Source: Spirochaetae bacterium HGW-Spirochaetae-4
GTDB lineage: Bacteria; Spirochaetota; Spirochaetia; Sphaerochaetales; Sphaerochaetaceae
Length of the DNA stretch: 64,000 nucleotides
NCBI GenBank assembly: GCA_002839335.1
Contig: PGXU01000012.1
Span: forward strand, 1-64,000
Direction: 5' to 3'
A model generated the notes under the pieces. It had not been told where the DNA came from. It did no database searches and saw only the letters and a program-made list of their open reading frames with translations. Shown here piece by piece: positions 35,757-43,537 of the stretch (position 1 is its first letter; the number at the start of each line of letters is the position of its first letter). Position numbers and translations under genes: made by a program.

Positions 35757-37244
35757 ATGGCACAGAATATGTTCTTGAGAATGCACAATGTTTCCAAGAC
35801 GTTTCCCGGTGTGAAAGCATTGAAAAACATCGATCTTGAAGTCGAATACGGCGAGATACATGCACTCATCGGTGAAAATGGGGCGGGGAAGTCGACCCTC
35901 ATCAAGATTCTGTCGGGAGTCTACCAACCGGATGAAGGAGCTGAGATCATCATCGATGGAGTGGTCCAAAAGACAATCACCCCCTTGGATTCACTGAAAC
36001 GTGGTATTGCTGTCATCTATCAGGATTTCTCACTATTCCCAAACCTCTCCGTTGCCGAGAACATCGCGATGGTATCGCGGGTCGAAAAACGGAAGAAGAT
36101 TGTTAATTGGCGTGAAACAAACCAAATAGCTCGATCTGCACTGGACAAACTAGGATTGAGGATACCCCTCTCCAAGACACTCTCCGAGCTTTCGGTCGCC
36201 AAACAACAACTTGTGGCCATCGCCCGAGCATTGGTGAACGACGCAAAACTAATCGTCATGGATGAACCGACCAGTGCACTCTCACGTGGGGAGGTTGAAT
36301 CACTCTTCTCCATCATCAGGAACCTGAAGGAGCAAGGGATATCCATCCTCTTCATTAGCCACAAGTTGGACGAACTGTTCGCAATTTCTGACCGCTTCTC
36401 CATTCTCAGAGACGGAAAGTACGTCGGAACATTCGGCGAAGATGAACTGGATGACGATCGGCTTATTTCCCTAATGGTCGGACGCAAAATCGAATATAAA
36501 ATTTTCGAAAAGCGGACTTTGGTCGACCCGATCTTCGAAGTACGTAACCTCAGCAAGGCAGGTAACTTCAAAGACATCTCCTTCACCCTCCACCGAGGTG
36601 AAATTCTTGGTATCACCGGTCTCGTTGGAGCTGGCCGGTCAGAGTTGGCCCAAGCCATCTTCGGACTCAACCCAAGCGATAGCGGCGAACTGATCCTCGA
36701 GGGCAAGAGACTTCAGGTGAACGCCCCCGAACAGGCAGTCCAACATGGCATCTCCTACATCCCAGAGAACCGACTTACCGAAGGGCTCATCCTCAAGAAA
36801 ACTATGAGTGACAATATCTGTCTGACTGTACTCAAGCAAATCTCCAGTAGACATGGTTTGATTGAAAAGGCGGCACAAAATAAACTGGTGGAGAAGTGGA
36901 TCGAAGAGATGCACATCAGGCCCAATATACCCAATATGATTACATCCAAGCTTTCAGGAGGCAACCAACAACGGGTTGTGTTATCCAAATGGCTCGCTAC
37001 CGATCCTAAGGTGCTGATTGTTGACGAACCTACCAACGGCATCGATATCGGCGCCAAAGCAGACATCCACCAACTGCTCAGAGATCTCTCAGAACAAGGC
37101 ATGTCCATCATCGTCATCTCTTCGGAGCTTCCAGAGATATTGGCGATAGGAGACCGGGTACTCGTAATGCGGCGGGGAAAGATTGCAGCGACTTTGGATG
37201 GCAAGAACCTCACTCAAGAAGAAATCATGAAAGAGGCTTTGTAA
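35757..37244 (+). CDS. sugar ABC transporter ATP-binding protein (RbsA/MglA type)
   Basis: 495 aa with two fused ABC domains. First: GENGAGKSTLIKILSGVY (Walker A), LSELSVAKQQLVAIARAL (signature region) and LIVMDEPTSALS (Walker B). Second: the degenerate Walker A GLVGAGRSELAQAIFG typical of RbsA, LSGGNQQRVVLSKWL and VLIVDEPTNGIDIGAK. It powers the two permeases encoded downstream. AGGA precedes the ATG at 35757. The first gene of the operon after the AraC regulator; the next gene starts 1 nt after its stop. Confidence 0.95.
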   Translation: MAQNMFLRMHNVSKTFPGVKALKNIDLEVEYGEIHALIGENGAGKSTLIKILSGVYQPDEGAEIIIDGVVQKTITPLDSLKRGIAVIYQDFSLFPNLSVAENIAMVSRVEKRKKIVNWRETNQIARSALDKLGLRIPLSKTLSELSVAKQQLVAIARALVNDAKLIVMDEPTSALSRGEVESLFSIIRNLKEQGISILFISHKLDELFAISDRFSILRDGKYVGTFGEDELDDDRLISLMVGRKIEYKIFEKRTLVDPIFEVRNLSKAGNFKDISFTLHRGEILGITGLVGAGRSELAQAIFGLNPSDSGELILEGKRLQVNAPEQAVQHGISYIPENRLTEGLILKKTMSDNICLTVLKQISSRHGLIEKAAQNKLVEKWIEEMHIRPNIPNMITSKLSGGNQQRVVLSKWLATDPKVLIVDEPTNGIDIGAKADIHQLLRDLSEQGMSIIVISSELPEILAIGDRVLVMRRGKIAATLDGKNLTQEEIMKEAL

Positions 37245-37245
37245 G

Positions 37246-38313
37246 ATGAACAACATTTTTTCACAAATCAAACGGAGCAAGGAAATGGGCATCCTAGCGA
37301 TCCTGGTGGTGATTTCCATCATCATTTCGGCTTTCAACAGCTCGTTTCTCACCTTTGGCAATCTTCTGGATGTGGTGAAGAGCAATATCGTTTTAGGTAT
37401 CATGTCGATGGGAATGCTCCTGGTGTTACTCACCGGCGGTATCGATGTCTCGATTGCATCAGTCATTTCTGCGGTAACAGTGATTATCGGTCGGTTCATG
37501 GTCGACTACTCATCCAATATTTTCCTCATTTTCGTGGTGGGTGTTGTCGCAGGATCACTTATGGGACTGATTAATGGTTTGCTGATAGCTAAACTTAAAA
37601 TTCCACCTATCGTTGCCACGTTGGGAACTATGAGTGTGATATTCGGATTGGTCCTCTACCTCACAAACGGGAACTGGATCACCGGTATCCCCCAGAATTT
37701 CATCGACTTCGGTCGTGTAACCATCGGGCAATTTCCTGTCGCGGGAAGTGACCAAATCCAAGGTATTCCGATACAATTCCTTTTCCTCTTGTTCGCTATA
37801 GCTCTTACTTGGTTCATCTTGAAATACACAATGATCGGTAGAGGTATCTACGCTATTGGCGGCAACAGAGATTCGGCTGAACGTATTGGCATGAACAGCG
37901 AAAATATAACCTTGTTTATCTACACCTATGAGGGCTTCCTCATCGGTCTCGCGGGAGTTGTGCACACTTCGATTATGCGACAGGTGGACCCCAACGCCTT
38001 CATCGGATTCGAGATCCAAGTCATTGCGGCAGTCGTGCTTGGTGGAGCTAGTGTCCTTGGTGGTTATGGTTCGGTGTCAGGAACCATCATTGGCGTCTCT
38101 CTCTTTTGCATAATCAACAATGGGCTGATTCTCATGCATATTCCCACCTTCTGGCAGAAGATAGTAGTTGGTATTGTATTGATTACATCCATCAGCTTCG
38201 ATGTCATCCAGAAGCGTATGCACGACAAGAAAAATATCAAGGTTGATATTGACGAATCCGAATCTTCGTTTAAGAGACTCGGCGTAGCCGAAAAATCGAC
38301 AAGCCAAGCGTAG
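37246..38313 (+). CDS. sugar ABC transporter permease (RbsC/LsrC type), first of two
   Basis: 355 aa with 8-10 hydrophobic helices and the monosaccharide-permease patterns GMLLVLLTGGIDVSIASVIS, GLINGLLIAKLKIPPIVATLGTM, YAIGGNRDSAERIGMN and VLGGASVLGGYGSVSGTIIG. The cytoplasmic tail is charged (KKNIKVDIDESESS). Two different permeases plus one double ATPase is the arrangement of Lsr/Rha-type importers, as opposed to the single-permease ribose system. Confidence 0.93.
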   Translation: MNNIFSQIKRSKEMGILAILVVISIIISAFNSSFLTFGNLLDVVKSNIVLGIMSMGMLLVLLTGGIDVSIASVISAVTVIIGRFMVDYSSNIFLIFVVGVVAGSLMGLINGLLIAKLKIPPIVATLGTMSVIFGLVLYLTNGNWITGIPQNFIDFGRVTIGQFPVAGSDQIQGIPIQFLFLLFAIALTWFILKYTMIGRGIYAIGGNRDSAERIGMNSENITLFIYTYEGFLIGLAGVVHTSIMRQVDPNAFIGFEIQVIAAVVLGGASVLGGYGSVSGTIIGVSLFCIINNGLILMHIPTFWQKIVVGIVLITSISFDVIQKRMHDKKNIKVDIDESESSFKRLGVAEKSTSQA

Positions 38314-38337
38314 ATAAGGTACACAGAGGAGTAACCC

Positions 38338-39408
38338 ATGAACAAGGATATACAAAAGAAAACCAAACAGACAGAGACGCCACAGGAAGAGAACCGAATG
38401 CGCCGATTGGTGAAGAAGGTACACTTGGAGACAAAAGAGCTGGTGCTCCTCCAGATTCTCATCGGTGTATTCCTGCTCATGTCGATCCTTTCTCCGGGTC
38501 GGTTTCTCAGTGTCTATAACCTTCAGTCCATGGCTTACCAGTTCCCCGAATTCGGTATATTCGCCCTTGCGATGATGGTCATTGTGGTCACTGGCGGAAT
38601 CAACCTCTCCATCACCTATAGTGCGACCTTATCCTCAATCCTCGGTGCAGTCGTCCTAGTCTCCTTGAACAATCTCGGTGTCCCACCCCTTGTGACCATT
38701 GTGATAGGTGTGCTGGTAATCATTATAATCTCCATCGCGTGCGGAGCCCTCAACGGCCTCATTGTTGCTTATATTGGTATCACTCCAATGCTGGCGACGT
38801 TGGGAACCATGACGCTCTTCGAGGGAATAGCCTTGAACATCACCAAAGGGGGGGCTATATCGGGCTTCCCTGACATGTTCCAGTGGTTCGGCAATAGCGC
38901 TATCCTTGGAATCCCGGTGCCATTGCTAATATTTGTACTGGTCATCATTGCCACTTATTTTATTCTCCAACGAAGTAGTTTCGGAGCTAAGGTGTACATG
39001 ATTGGATGCAACCCGACGGCAACCCGATTCTCGGGAGTCAATGTCAGAAAGGTCCTGTTCCTGCTCTACATCTATTCGGGAATCCTCACCGGATTCGCAG
39101 GCATCATCATGGCATCGCGCTACAACTCGGCCAAGGAGTCCTACGGCTATACTTACCTCTTGCAAAGTGTAGCGGCCGCGGTCCTTGGCGGAACCGACAT
39201 CTCCGGTGGCTTCGGTAAGGTCTTCGGTACAGTCGTCTCGGTGCTCATCCTCCAGGTCATCTCGAGCGGTCTGAATATTTTCGGAGTGAACCGCTTCATC
39301 ACTGATGTCATCATGGGGATGATTCTCATCGTCGTGCTCACCATCAACTTCGTGAACAACAGAATGGAAGAGAAAGCGTTGCTAAGCAAGAAGGTAGTCA
39401 CAGCTTGA
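38338..39408 (+). CDS. sugar ABC transporter permease (RbsC/LsrD type), second of two
   Basis: 356 aa, paralogous to the preceding permease: GIFALAMMVIVVTGGINLSITYSATL, GALNGLIVAYIGITPMLATLGTMTLF, MIGCNPTATRFSGVNVRKVLFLLYIYSG and VLGGTDISGGFGKVFGTVVS. The N-terminus carries a charged stretch of about 35 residues before the first helix. AGAGGAG precedes the ATG. It forms a heterodimer with the first permease by analogy with LsrCD. Confidence 0.93.
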   Translation: MNKDIQKKTKQTETPQEENRMRRLVKKVHLETKELVLLQILIGVFLLMSILSPGRFLSVYNLQSMAYQFPEFGIFALAMMVIVVTGGINLSITYSATLSSILGAVVLVSLNNLGVPPLVTIVIGVLVIIIISIACGALNGLIVAYIGITPMLATLGTMTLFEGIALNITKGGAISGFPDMFQWFGNSAILGIPVPLLIFVLVIIATYFILQRSSFGAKVYMIGCNPTATRFSGVNVRKVLFLLYIYSGILTGFAGIIMASRYNSAKESYGYTYLLQSVAAAVLGGTDISGGFGKVFGTVVSVLILQVISSGLNIFGVNRFITDVIMGMILIVVLTINFVNNRMEEKALLSKKVVTA

Positions 39409-39440
39409 TTCGCTGACTTGCGATGCGATTTGGTTTGAAA

Positions 39441-39457
39441 AAACCCTGTTAGGGTTT
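39441..39457 (+). other. intercistronic hairpin between permease and binding-protein genes
   Basis: AAACCCT-gtt-AGGGTTT, a perfect 7-bp stem 33 nt after the permease stop, then a T-rich stretch. It may stabilise the downstream message, which codes for the protein needed in excess. Confidence 0.5.
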
Positions 39458-39484
39458 GGAAATATTTTTCAAAAGGAGAAAAAC

Positions 39485-40492
39485 ATGAAGAAACTGGTAC
39501 TCAAAGCAACAATCCTTACCATGGCACTTCTGATGGTTGGTTCTGTTGTTTTCGCGCAGGGCCAGACAGCTGCACAAGATGATGAAATCACCATCGTTGT
39601 CATGCCGAAGTTGGTTGGAATTCCGTACTTCAATGCATCCGAAGTCGGTGCGAAGCAAGCTGGTGAAGACTTGGGTGTGAATGTCATCTACACCGGACCT
39701 TCCACAGCAGATGCTGCCCAGCAGGTCAGGATGATCGAAGACTTGATCGCAAAGGGTGTCGATGCCATTGCTGTCGCTCCCAACGACCCTGCTGCCTTGA
39801 CACCTGTTCTGCGTAAAGCGAAACAGGCTGGAATCCTCGTCCTCGACTGGGATACCCCTGCCGACCAAAGTGTCGTCGATTTGTCTGTTCATCAGATTGA
39901 TGACAAGGAGTATGGCCAACATATCTGGGACTTGTTGGTCGAGGAGATGGGTGATACCGGAGACTATGCAGTCGTTACCGGTGGACTTTCAGCTGCCAAT
40001 TTGAATGGGTGGATCGATCATGGTTTGGCGTACGCCAAAACGCAGTATCCCAAATTGAATCTGGTCACCGATCGTGTTCCCACCGATGAGAAACAGCAGA
40101 TCGCCTACCAGAAGACGCTGGATTTGTTGAAGGCTTATCCGTCTCTCAAGGGTGTTGTCGGTGTCAGCACACCTGCTCCTCTCGGTGCAGCTCAGGCTGT
40201 TCAGGAAAAGGGTGTCGCACAAAAAGTCGCAGTTGTCGGAACCGCTTTGCCGACCGATTCGAAGCCTTACCTTGAAGATGGCTCACTCCGCGTGGCAACC
40301 TTATGGGATCCCTCGAAGCTCGGTTATCTGACGGTGTTTCTTGCAAAGGAAATGTTGGAAGGAAAGAAACCTGTTGATGGCCAAGATGTACCTAATGTCG
40401 GAAAGATTACCGTTTGGGAAGACGGGAAAACAGTCATCATGGGACCACCAACAGATTTCACGAAAGACAATGCAGGTCAGTTCAGCTTCTAG
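39485..40492 (+). CDS. sugar ABC transporter periplasmic binding protein (LsrB/RhaS-like)
   Basis: 335 aa with signal peptide MKKLVLKATILTMALLMVGSVVFAQ. The mature start VVMPKLVGIPYFNASEVGAKQAGEDLGV and later VLDWDTPADQSVV and GVVGVSTPAPLGAAQAV place it in periplasmic binding protein family 4, close to LsrB and the rhamnose-binding RhaS. Of the autoinducer-2 ligands of LsrB, the Lys and first Asp are kept, but the Asp-Gln pair is replaced (SAANLNGW), so AI-2 binding is unlikely. With a ketose 3-epimerase downstream, a ketose ligand is the better guess. AAAAGGAG precedes the ATG. Confidence 0.9.
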   Translation: MKKLVLKATILTMALLMVGSVVFAQGQTAAQDDEITIVVMPKLVGIPYFNASEVGAKQAGEDLGVNVIYTGPSTADAAQQVRMIEDLIAKGVDAIAVAPNDPAALTPVLRKAKQAGILVLDWDTPADQSVVDLSVHQIDDKEYGQHIWDLLVEEMGDTGDYAVVTGGLSAANLNGWIDHGLAYAKTQYPKLNLVTDRVPTDEKQQIAYQKTLDLLKAYPSLKGVVGVSTPAPLGAAQAVQEKGVAQKVAVVGTALPTDSKPYLEDGSLRVATLWDPSKLGYLTVFLAKEMLEGKKPVDGQDVPNVGKITVWEDGKTVIMGPPTDFTKDNAGQFSF

Positions 40493-40527
40493 GTTATACT
40501 GAAAACGTCATTAATGTCATTATGTTG

Positions 40528-40562
40528 AAACAGGCTTGTCCGCATTTTGGGCAAGCCTGTTT
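40528..40562 (+). other. strong hairpin between binding-protein and epimerase genes
   Basis: A 14-bp stem with one G-T pair, aaacaggcttgtcc / gggcaagcctgttt, and loop gcatttt, not followed by a T-run. It could partly terminate transcription or protect the 3' end of the binding-protein message. Confidence 0.65.
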
Positions 40563-40594
40563 CCAAATTACTCGAACTGTCAAGGAGGAAAGCT

Positions 40595-41458
40595 ATGCGA
40601 AAGGTAGGAATCTACTATGCGTTCTGGACGCACGAATGGGATGTCGATTTTGTTCCTTTCATCAAGAAAGTGGGAAAATTGGGCTTTGACCAACTCGAAC
40701 TGAACGGTGGGACGATTGTACATATGAAAGCGCAGGAACAACGCGATCTGAAACAACTTGCAGACGATCAAGGTATTACACTCTCCTACGGTATTGGCCT
40801 CCAAAAGTTCTTTGATGTCGCATCTTTGGATGAAACGGTTCGTCGATGTGGCCTCGATTTTATGAAGAAGATGATCGATTCGGTAGCCAATATGGGTGGT
40901 GGCATGATTGGGGGAACTATCCATGGATACTGGCCTTCCACATTGCCCGAAGAACTTGATTCTAAAGAGTCATGTTGGGCCCAGAGCATTAAAAGCATGA
41001 AGGAATTGGCCCCGTATGCCGGCGACCATAATGTTTTGCTCAATGTCGAAGTCATCAACCGATTCGAACAGTTCTTGGTGAACGACAGTCATGAGGCATT
41101 GGCTTATGTCCAAGAAGTCGATCATCCTTCTTGCCGTATTTTGCTCGATACATTCCACATGAACATTGAAGAGGATTCGTTCGGGGATGCTATCCGTCGG
41201 GTTGGACCCTACTTGGCAGCTTTCCATCTGGGAGAGACCAATCGAAAGACTCCCGGAACAGGTCGCATACCATGGGTTGAGATCAAGCAAGCGTTGGATG
41301 ATATCGGTTTCGATGGTCCCATGGTGATGGAACCATTTGTCATGCAAGGAGGACAGATAGGACGGGACATCGGTGTATGGAGAGATATCGTGAAAGATCC
41401 CGATCTCGATGCGTTGGCATCTGAATCGGCTAAATTCGTACGGGAGAATCTGGTCTAA
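40595..41458 (+). CDS. ketose 3-epimerase (D-tagatose/D-allulose 3-epimerase family)
   Basis: 287 aa TIM-barrel sugar epimerase that inverts C3 of ketoses through a cis-enediolate. The start MRKVGIYYAFWTHEWDVDF is characteristic of the family. The four metal ligands fall at Glu152 (in NVEVINRFE), Asp185 (ILLDTFHMNIEE), His211 (AFHLGETNR) and Glu246 (MVMEPF), which as I recall are the positions in the Pseudomonas cichorii enzyme. The ATG at 40595 follows AAGGAGG. As last gene of the ABC operon it should process the imported sugar; which ketose (allulose, tagatose, ribulose or another) cannot be read from sequence. Confidence 0.92.
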   Translation: MRKVGIYYAFWTHEWDVDFVPFIKKVGKLGFDQLELNGGTIVHMKAQEQRDLKQLADDQGITLSYGIGLQKFFDVASLDETVRRCGLDFMKKMIDSVANMGGGMIGGTIHGYWPSTLPEELDSKESCWAQSIKSMKELAPYAGDHNVLLNVEVINRFEQFLVNDSHEALAYVQEVDHPSCRILLDTFHMNIEEDSFGDAIRRVGPYLAAFHLGETNRKTPGTGRIPWVEIKQALDDIGFDGPMVMEPFVMQGGQIGRDIGVWRDIVKDPDLDALASESAKFVRENLV

Positions 41459-41652
41459 GTTTTTGCAACTATCAAAGGGAATATGTCTTATAACAATTGG
41501 GGTCTTGTTTTCCAGTAATCATTATCTGCATTGACATCTTCCAGGACATATAAACAGTCGTGGAACATCACTATTCGATGAATTTTTAAAACTACTTATC
41601 GCGGGGTATCTACTGGGTCTCTAAACCATAGCGTATCAGAAATATCCCTTGA

Positions 41653-41681
41653 ATTATCCGATATTATCCGAAATTATCCGA
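41653..41681 (+). repeat. three tandem copies of ATTATCCGA with 10-bp period
   Basis: Copies begin at 41653, 41663 and 41673, followed by the inverted continuation tcggat. The helical phasing suggests a protein-binding array or a bent segment; the function is unknown. Confidence 0.6.
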
Positions 41682-41783
41682 TCGGATCGAATTCCTGGAC
41701 CCGGGAATTTTCTATACCCCCATCAATCCTGAGGATCTCAAGGCGGACCTGCCACGAAGTATCGGTTCTCCCGACACTTTGGC

Positions 41784-41840
41784 TATTTCCCGCAGGACCT
41801 TGATAAACAAGATCGCGGAATATCGGCTGGATCTTTAAAC
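41784..41840 (+). repeat. 57-bp direct repeat, copy 2 (orphan 3' end of the ntrC-like gene)
   Basis: Identical to 34287-34343, including the TAA stop, but preceded by unrelated coding-like sequence instead of the rest of ntrC. The hipB operator O1 begins at the next base. Confidence 0.95.
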
Positions 41841-41858
41841 TATACCGTATCGGGTATA
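41841..41858 (+). promoter_or_regulatory. hipB operator O1
   Basis: TATACC-gtatcg-GGTATA, a perfect inverted repeat. It is one of three such sites spaced 40-41 bp centre to centre upstream of hipB. Confidence 0.75.
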
Positions 41859-41880
41859 AAAAGTTCGTTTCCACCAATAA

Positions 41881-41898
41881 TATACCATAACGGGTATA
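41881..41898 (+). promoter_or_regulatory. hipB operator O2
   Basis: TATACC-ataacg-GGTATA, 40 bp from O1, so on nearly the same face of the helix. Confidence 0.75.
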
Positions 41899-41914
41899 AA
41901 AATTGTAAAGATGC

Positions 41915-41949
41915 TTTACATTATACCCGTTCAGGTGTATTACTGAAAC
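41915..41949 (+). promoter_or_regulatory. hipB promoter with operator O3 between -35 and -10
   Basis: TTTACA (41915-41920), 17 nt, TATTAC (41938-41943), then 6 nt to the ATG: a leaderless layout. The third operator TATACC-cgttca-GGTGTA (41922-41939) fills the spacer, so a bound repressor would exclude RNA polymerase. Confidence 0.7.
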
Positions 41950-42192
41950 ATGATGACAATCGGTGAGTACATAAAGTTCCGTAGACGACAAGCTGGACTG
42001 ACCCAAGAGGAGTTTGCCTTCCGTTCGGGATTGGGACTTCGTTTTGTACGTGATCTGGAGCAGAACAAACCGACCGTACGTTTGGACAAGGTGAATCAAG
42101 CCTTGGGCATGTTCGGTATGCGGGCAGGCCCCGTACCCGCACAACGGAAACAGCCGGAGTTGGAAGGTGGTGGCAATGACACTACTTCGTGA
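41950..42192 (+). CDS. hipB: HipB-type XRE repressor/antitoxin
   Basis: 80 aa helix-turn-helix protein: IGEYIKFRRRQAGLTQEEFAFRSGLGLRFVRDLEQNKPTVRLDKVN, the Cro/XRE fold as in HipB. The C-terminal tail is polar and short. It should bind the TATACC-N6-GGTRTA operators in front of its own gene. It starts at ATG 41950 (41953 is a second ATG), without a Shine-Dalgarno, and overlaps the next gene by 17 nt. Confidence 0.88.
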   Translation: MMTIGEYIKFRRRQAGLTQEEFAFRSGLGLRFVRDLEQNKPTVRLDKVNQALGMFGMRAGPVPAQRKQPELEGGGNDTTS

Positions 42193-42508
42193 GGCTGTAG
42201 TCCAGTACGACGCACAGGAGGCGGGTGTTCTCCAGGAAACAGATGAAGGGTATGTATTCACCTATTCGATCGGGTATGTACAAAATCCCGAGTCCAAACC
42301 TATTAGCCTTACGATGGGTTTTCGGGAAGAGGCGTACCATAGCGACACACTGTTTCCCTTCTTCGATGGGCTTATTCCCGAGGGGTGGTTGTTGGAAGTC
42401 GTCTGTGCGAATTGGAAGCTGGACCGTAGGGACCGCATGGGCCTGCTCATGACAGCGTGCAAGGATTGTATCGGTGCCGTATCTGTCCATGGCAAGGTGG
42501 CAGGATGA
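42176..42508 (+). CDS. hipS: HipS-like protein (HipA N-terminal subdomain as a separate gene)
   Basis: 110 aa matching only the N-terminal subdomain of HipA kinases: LTMGFREEAYHSDTLFPFFDGLIPEGWLLE and MGLLMTACKDCIGAVSVHG. In the three-gene HipBST systems this small protein is the antitoxin that holds the kinase, while HipB is a DNA-binding accessory. The start at 42176 is preferred to 42167 because GGAAGGTGG lies just before it. Its stop overlaps the hipT start (ATGA). Confidence 0.82.
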   Translation: MTLLREAVVQYDAQEAGVLQETDEGYVFTYSIGYVQNPESKPISLTMGFREEAYHSDTLFPFFDGLIPEGWLLEVVCANWKLDRRDRMGLLMTACKDCIGAVSVHGKVAG

Positions 42509-43470
42509 ACAGCCGGTGTCTCTATTGTGGTGAACCATTGGCCGAAAATCGGCCGGATGGGTGGCATCGGAAGTGTACCGTGGGATTTTTCCATACCGAC
42601 AGCGTTCCAGAAATACCCATTACCCAAAAGTCCCTATCGACATACGTGGAGAAATCGATTGGCAAATCATCTGCATTCGTTCCCGGTGTCCAGCAAAAAG
42701 TATCGGTTCACATAGAGCACCAGGATGGCGGGAACTTCCGCTTTACCATGGTGGGCAAGCCCCAAGGGTTTATCCTGAAACCGGGATCCGAAACCTATCC
42801 CCAATTGCCGGAGTGTGAAGCTGTGACCATGCGGTTGGCGCAAGTATTCGGATTGTCTACGGTACCGTTTGCCTTGATCCGGTTGCCCGACTCGACTCTG
42901 GCATATATAAGCAAGCGCATCGACAGGAAATGGCAGGGCCAGACTATCGTCGGAAAAATTGCCATGGAAGATTTCTGCCAGCTTTCAGGCAGGATGACAG
43001 AAGACAAATATCGAAGTTCGTATGAAAAGTGTGCGACGATACTAAGCGAATACTCGGTACAACCAGGTCTGGATATCACCGAATTTTTCATGCGTCTCAT
43101 ATTTTCGTTCATAACTGGAAATAGCGATATGCATCTGAAGAACTTTTCACTCATTGAACAGCCGTGGGGCTGGACCCTTTCTCCTGCATACGATTTATTG
43201 AACACGACATTGCTCCTCCCTGAAGACCAGGAGGAAACGGCCCTAACACTCAATGGAAAGAAGCGAAGGTTGTTCCGCAAGGATTTCATTCATTTCGGTG
43301 GCCACATTGGAGTCCCGTCCCGGGCGGTTCACCGCATCTTCAGGCACGTGGAACAACTTCTGCCCGATATGCTGAGAACCATCGATGATTCCCATTTGTC
43401 TCCTGTCTTGAAAGTCGAATATGCCCGGCTCTTACAGGAACGTTCAATGCGACTGGCCGATACGTTTTAA
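42505..43470 (+). CDS. hipT: HipT-like serine/threonine kinase toxin (short HipA)
   Basis: 321 aa, a HipA-fold kinase lacking the N-terminal subdomain that is encoded separately as HipS. The N-terminus has a small Cys cluster (CLYCGEPL ... GWHRKC). The kinase part shows a Gly-rich loop FVPGVQQKVSVHIE, the ATP-site Lys in GFILKPGSETYPQLPECE, the catalytic GNSDMHLKNFSL (Asp and Asn in place) and the metal-binding SPAYDLL. All catalytic positions look intact. In E. coli HipT phosphorylates tryptophanyl-tRNA synthetase; the target here is unknown. ATGA overlap with hipS. Confidence 0.85.
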   Translation: MNSRCLYCGEPLAENRPDGWHRKCTVGFFHTDSVPEIPITQKSLSTYVEKSIGKSSAFVPGVQQKVSVHIEHQDGGNFRFTMVGKPQGFILKPGSETYPQLPECEAVTMRLAQVFGLSTVPFALIRLPDSTLAYISKRIDRKWQGQTIVGKIAMEDFCQLSGRMTEDKYRSSYEKCATILSEYSVQPGLDITEFFMRLIFSFITGNSDMHLKNFSLIEQPWGWTLSPAYDLLNTTLLLPEDQEETALTLNGKKRRLFRKDFIHFGGHIGVPSRAVHRIFRHVEQLLPDMLRTIDDSHLSPVLKVEYARLLQERSMRLADTF

Positions 43471-43473
43471 CCA

Positions 43474-43503
43474 TTGACCACACTTGGAATCAGCACGTAC
43501 ACT
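43474..43503 (+). promoter_or_regulatory. pepF promoter
   Basis: TTGACC (43474-43479), 18 nt, TACACT (43498-43503), 34 nt before the ATG, which has AAGGAG. Confidence 0.6.
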
Positions 43504-43537
43504 AGCTGTACGTCCAGATAGATAAGGAGCACAGACA

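Larger units (their letters stand above)
41461..41949. other. 489-bp intergenic region between the epimerase gene and hipB
   Basis: No intact gene. In order: AT-rich unassigned sequence (41461-41650), a 10-bp-period tandem repeat (41653-41681), an open stretch translating to FLDPGIFYTPINPEDLKADL that I do not recognise, repeat copy 2 in the same frame with its stop (41784-41840), and the hipB operator/promoter array (41841-41949). Confidence 0.7.

Noticed and set aside
39485-40492. AI-2 (LsrB) receptor
   Set aside because: The Asp-Gln ligand pair of LsrB is replaced, and the operon has a ketose epimerase instead of lsrK/lsrF/lsrG.
20339-41657. Shared 12-mer CCCTTGAATTAT upstream of brnTA and hipBST
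   Set aside because: A 12-bp match between two places in 64 kb is expected by chance; the surrounding bases do not extend it convincingly.
34342-41783. Transposon or prophage carrying the sugar module
   Set aside because: The flanking repeats are real, but no transposase, integrase, terminal inverted repeats or phage genes are present, so no element type is assigned.
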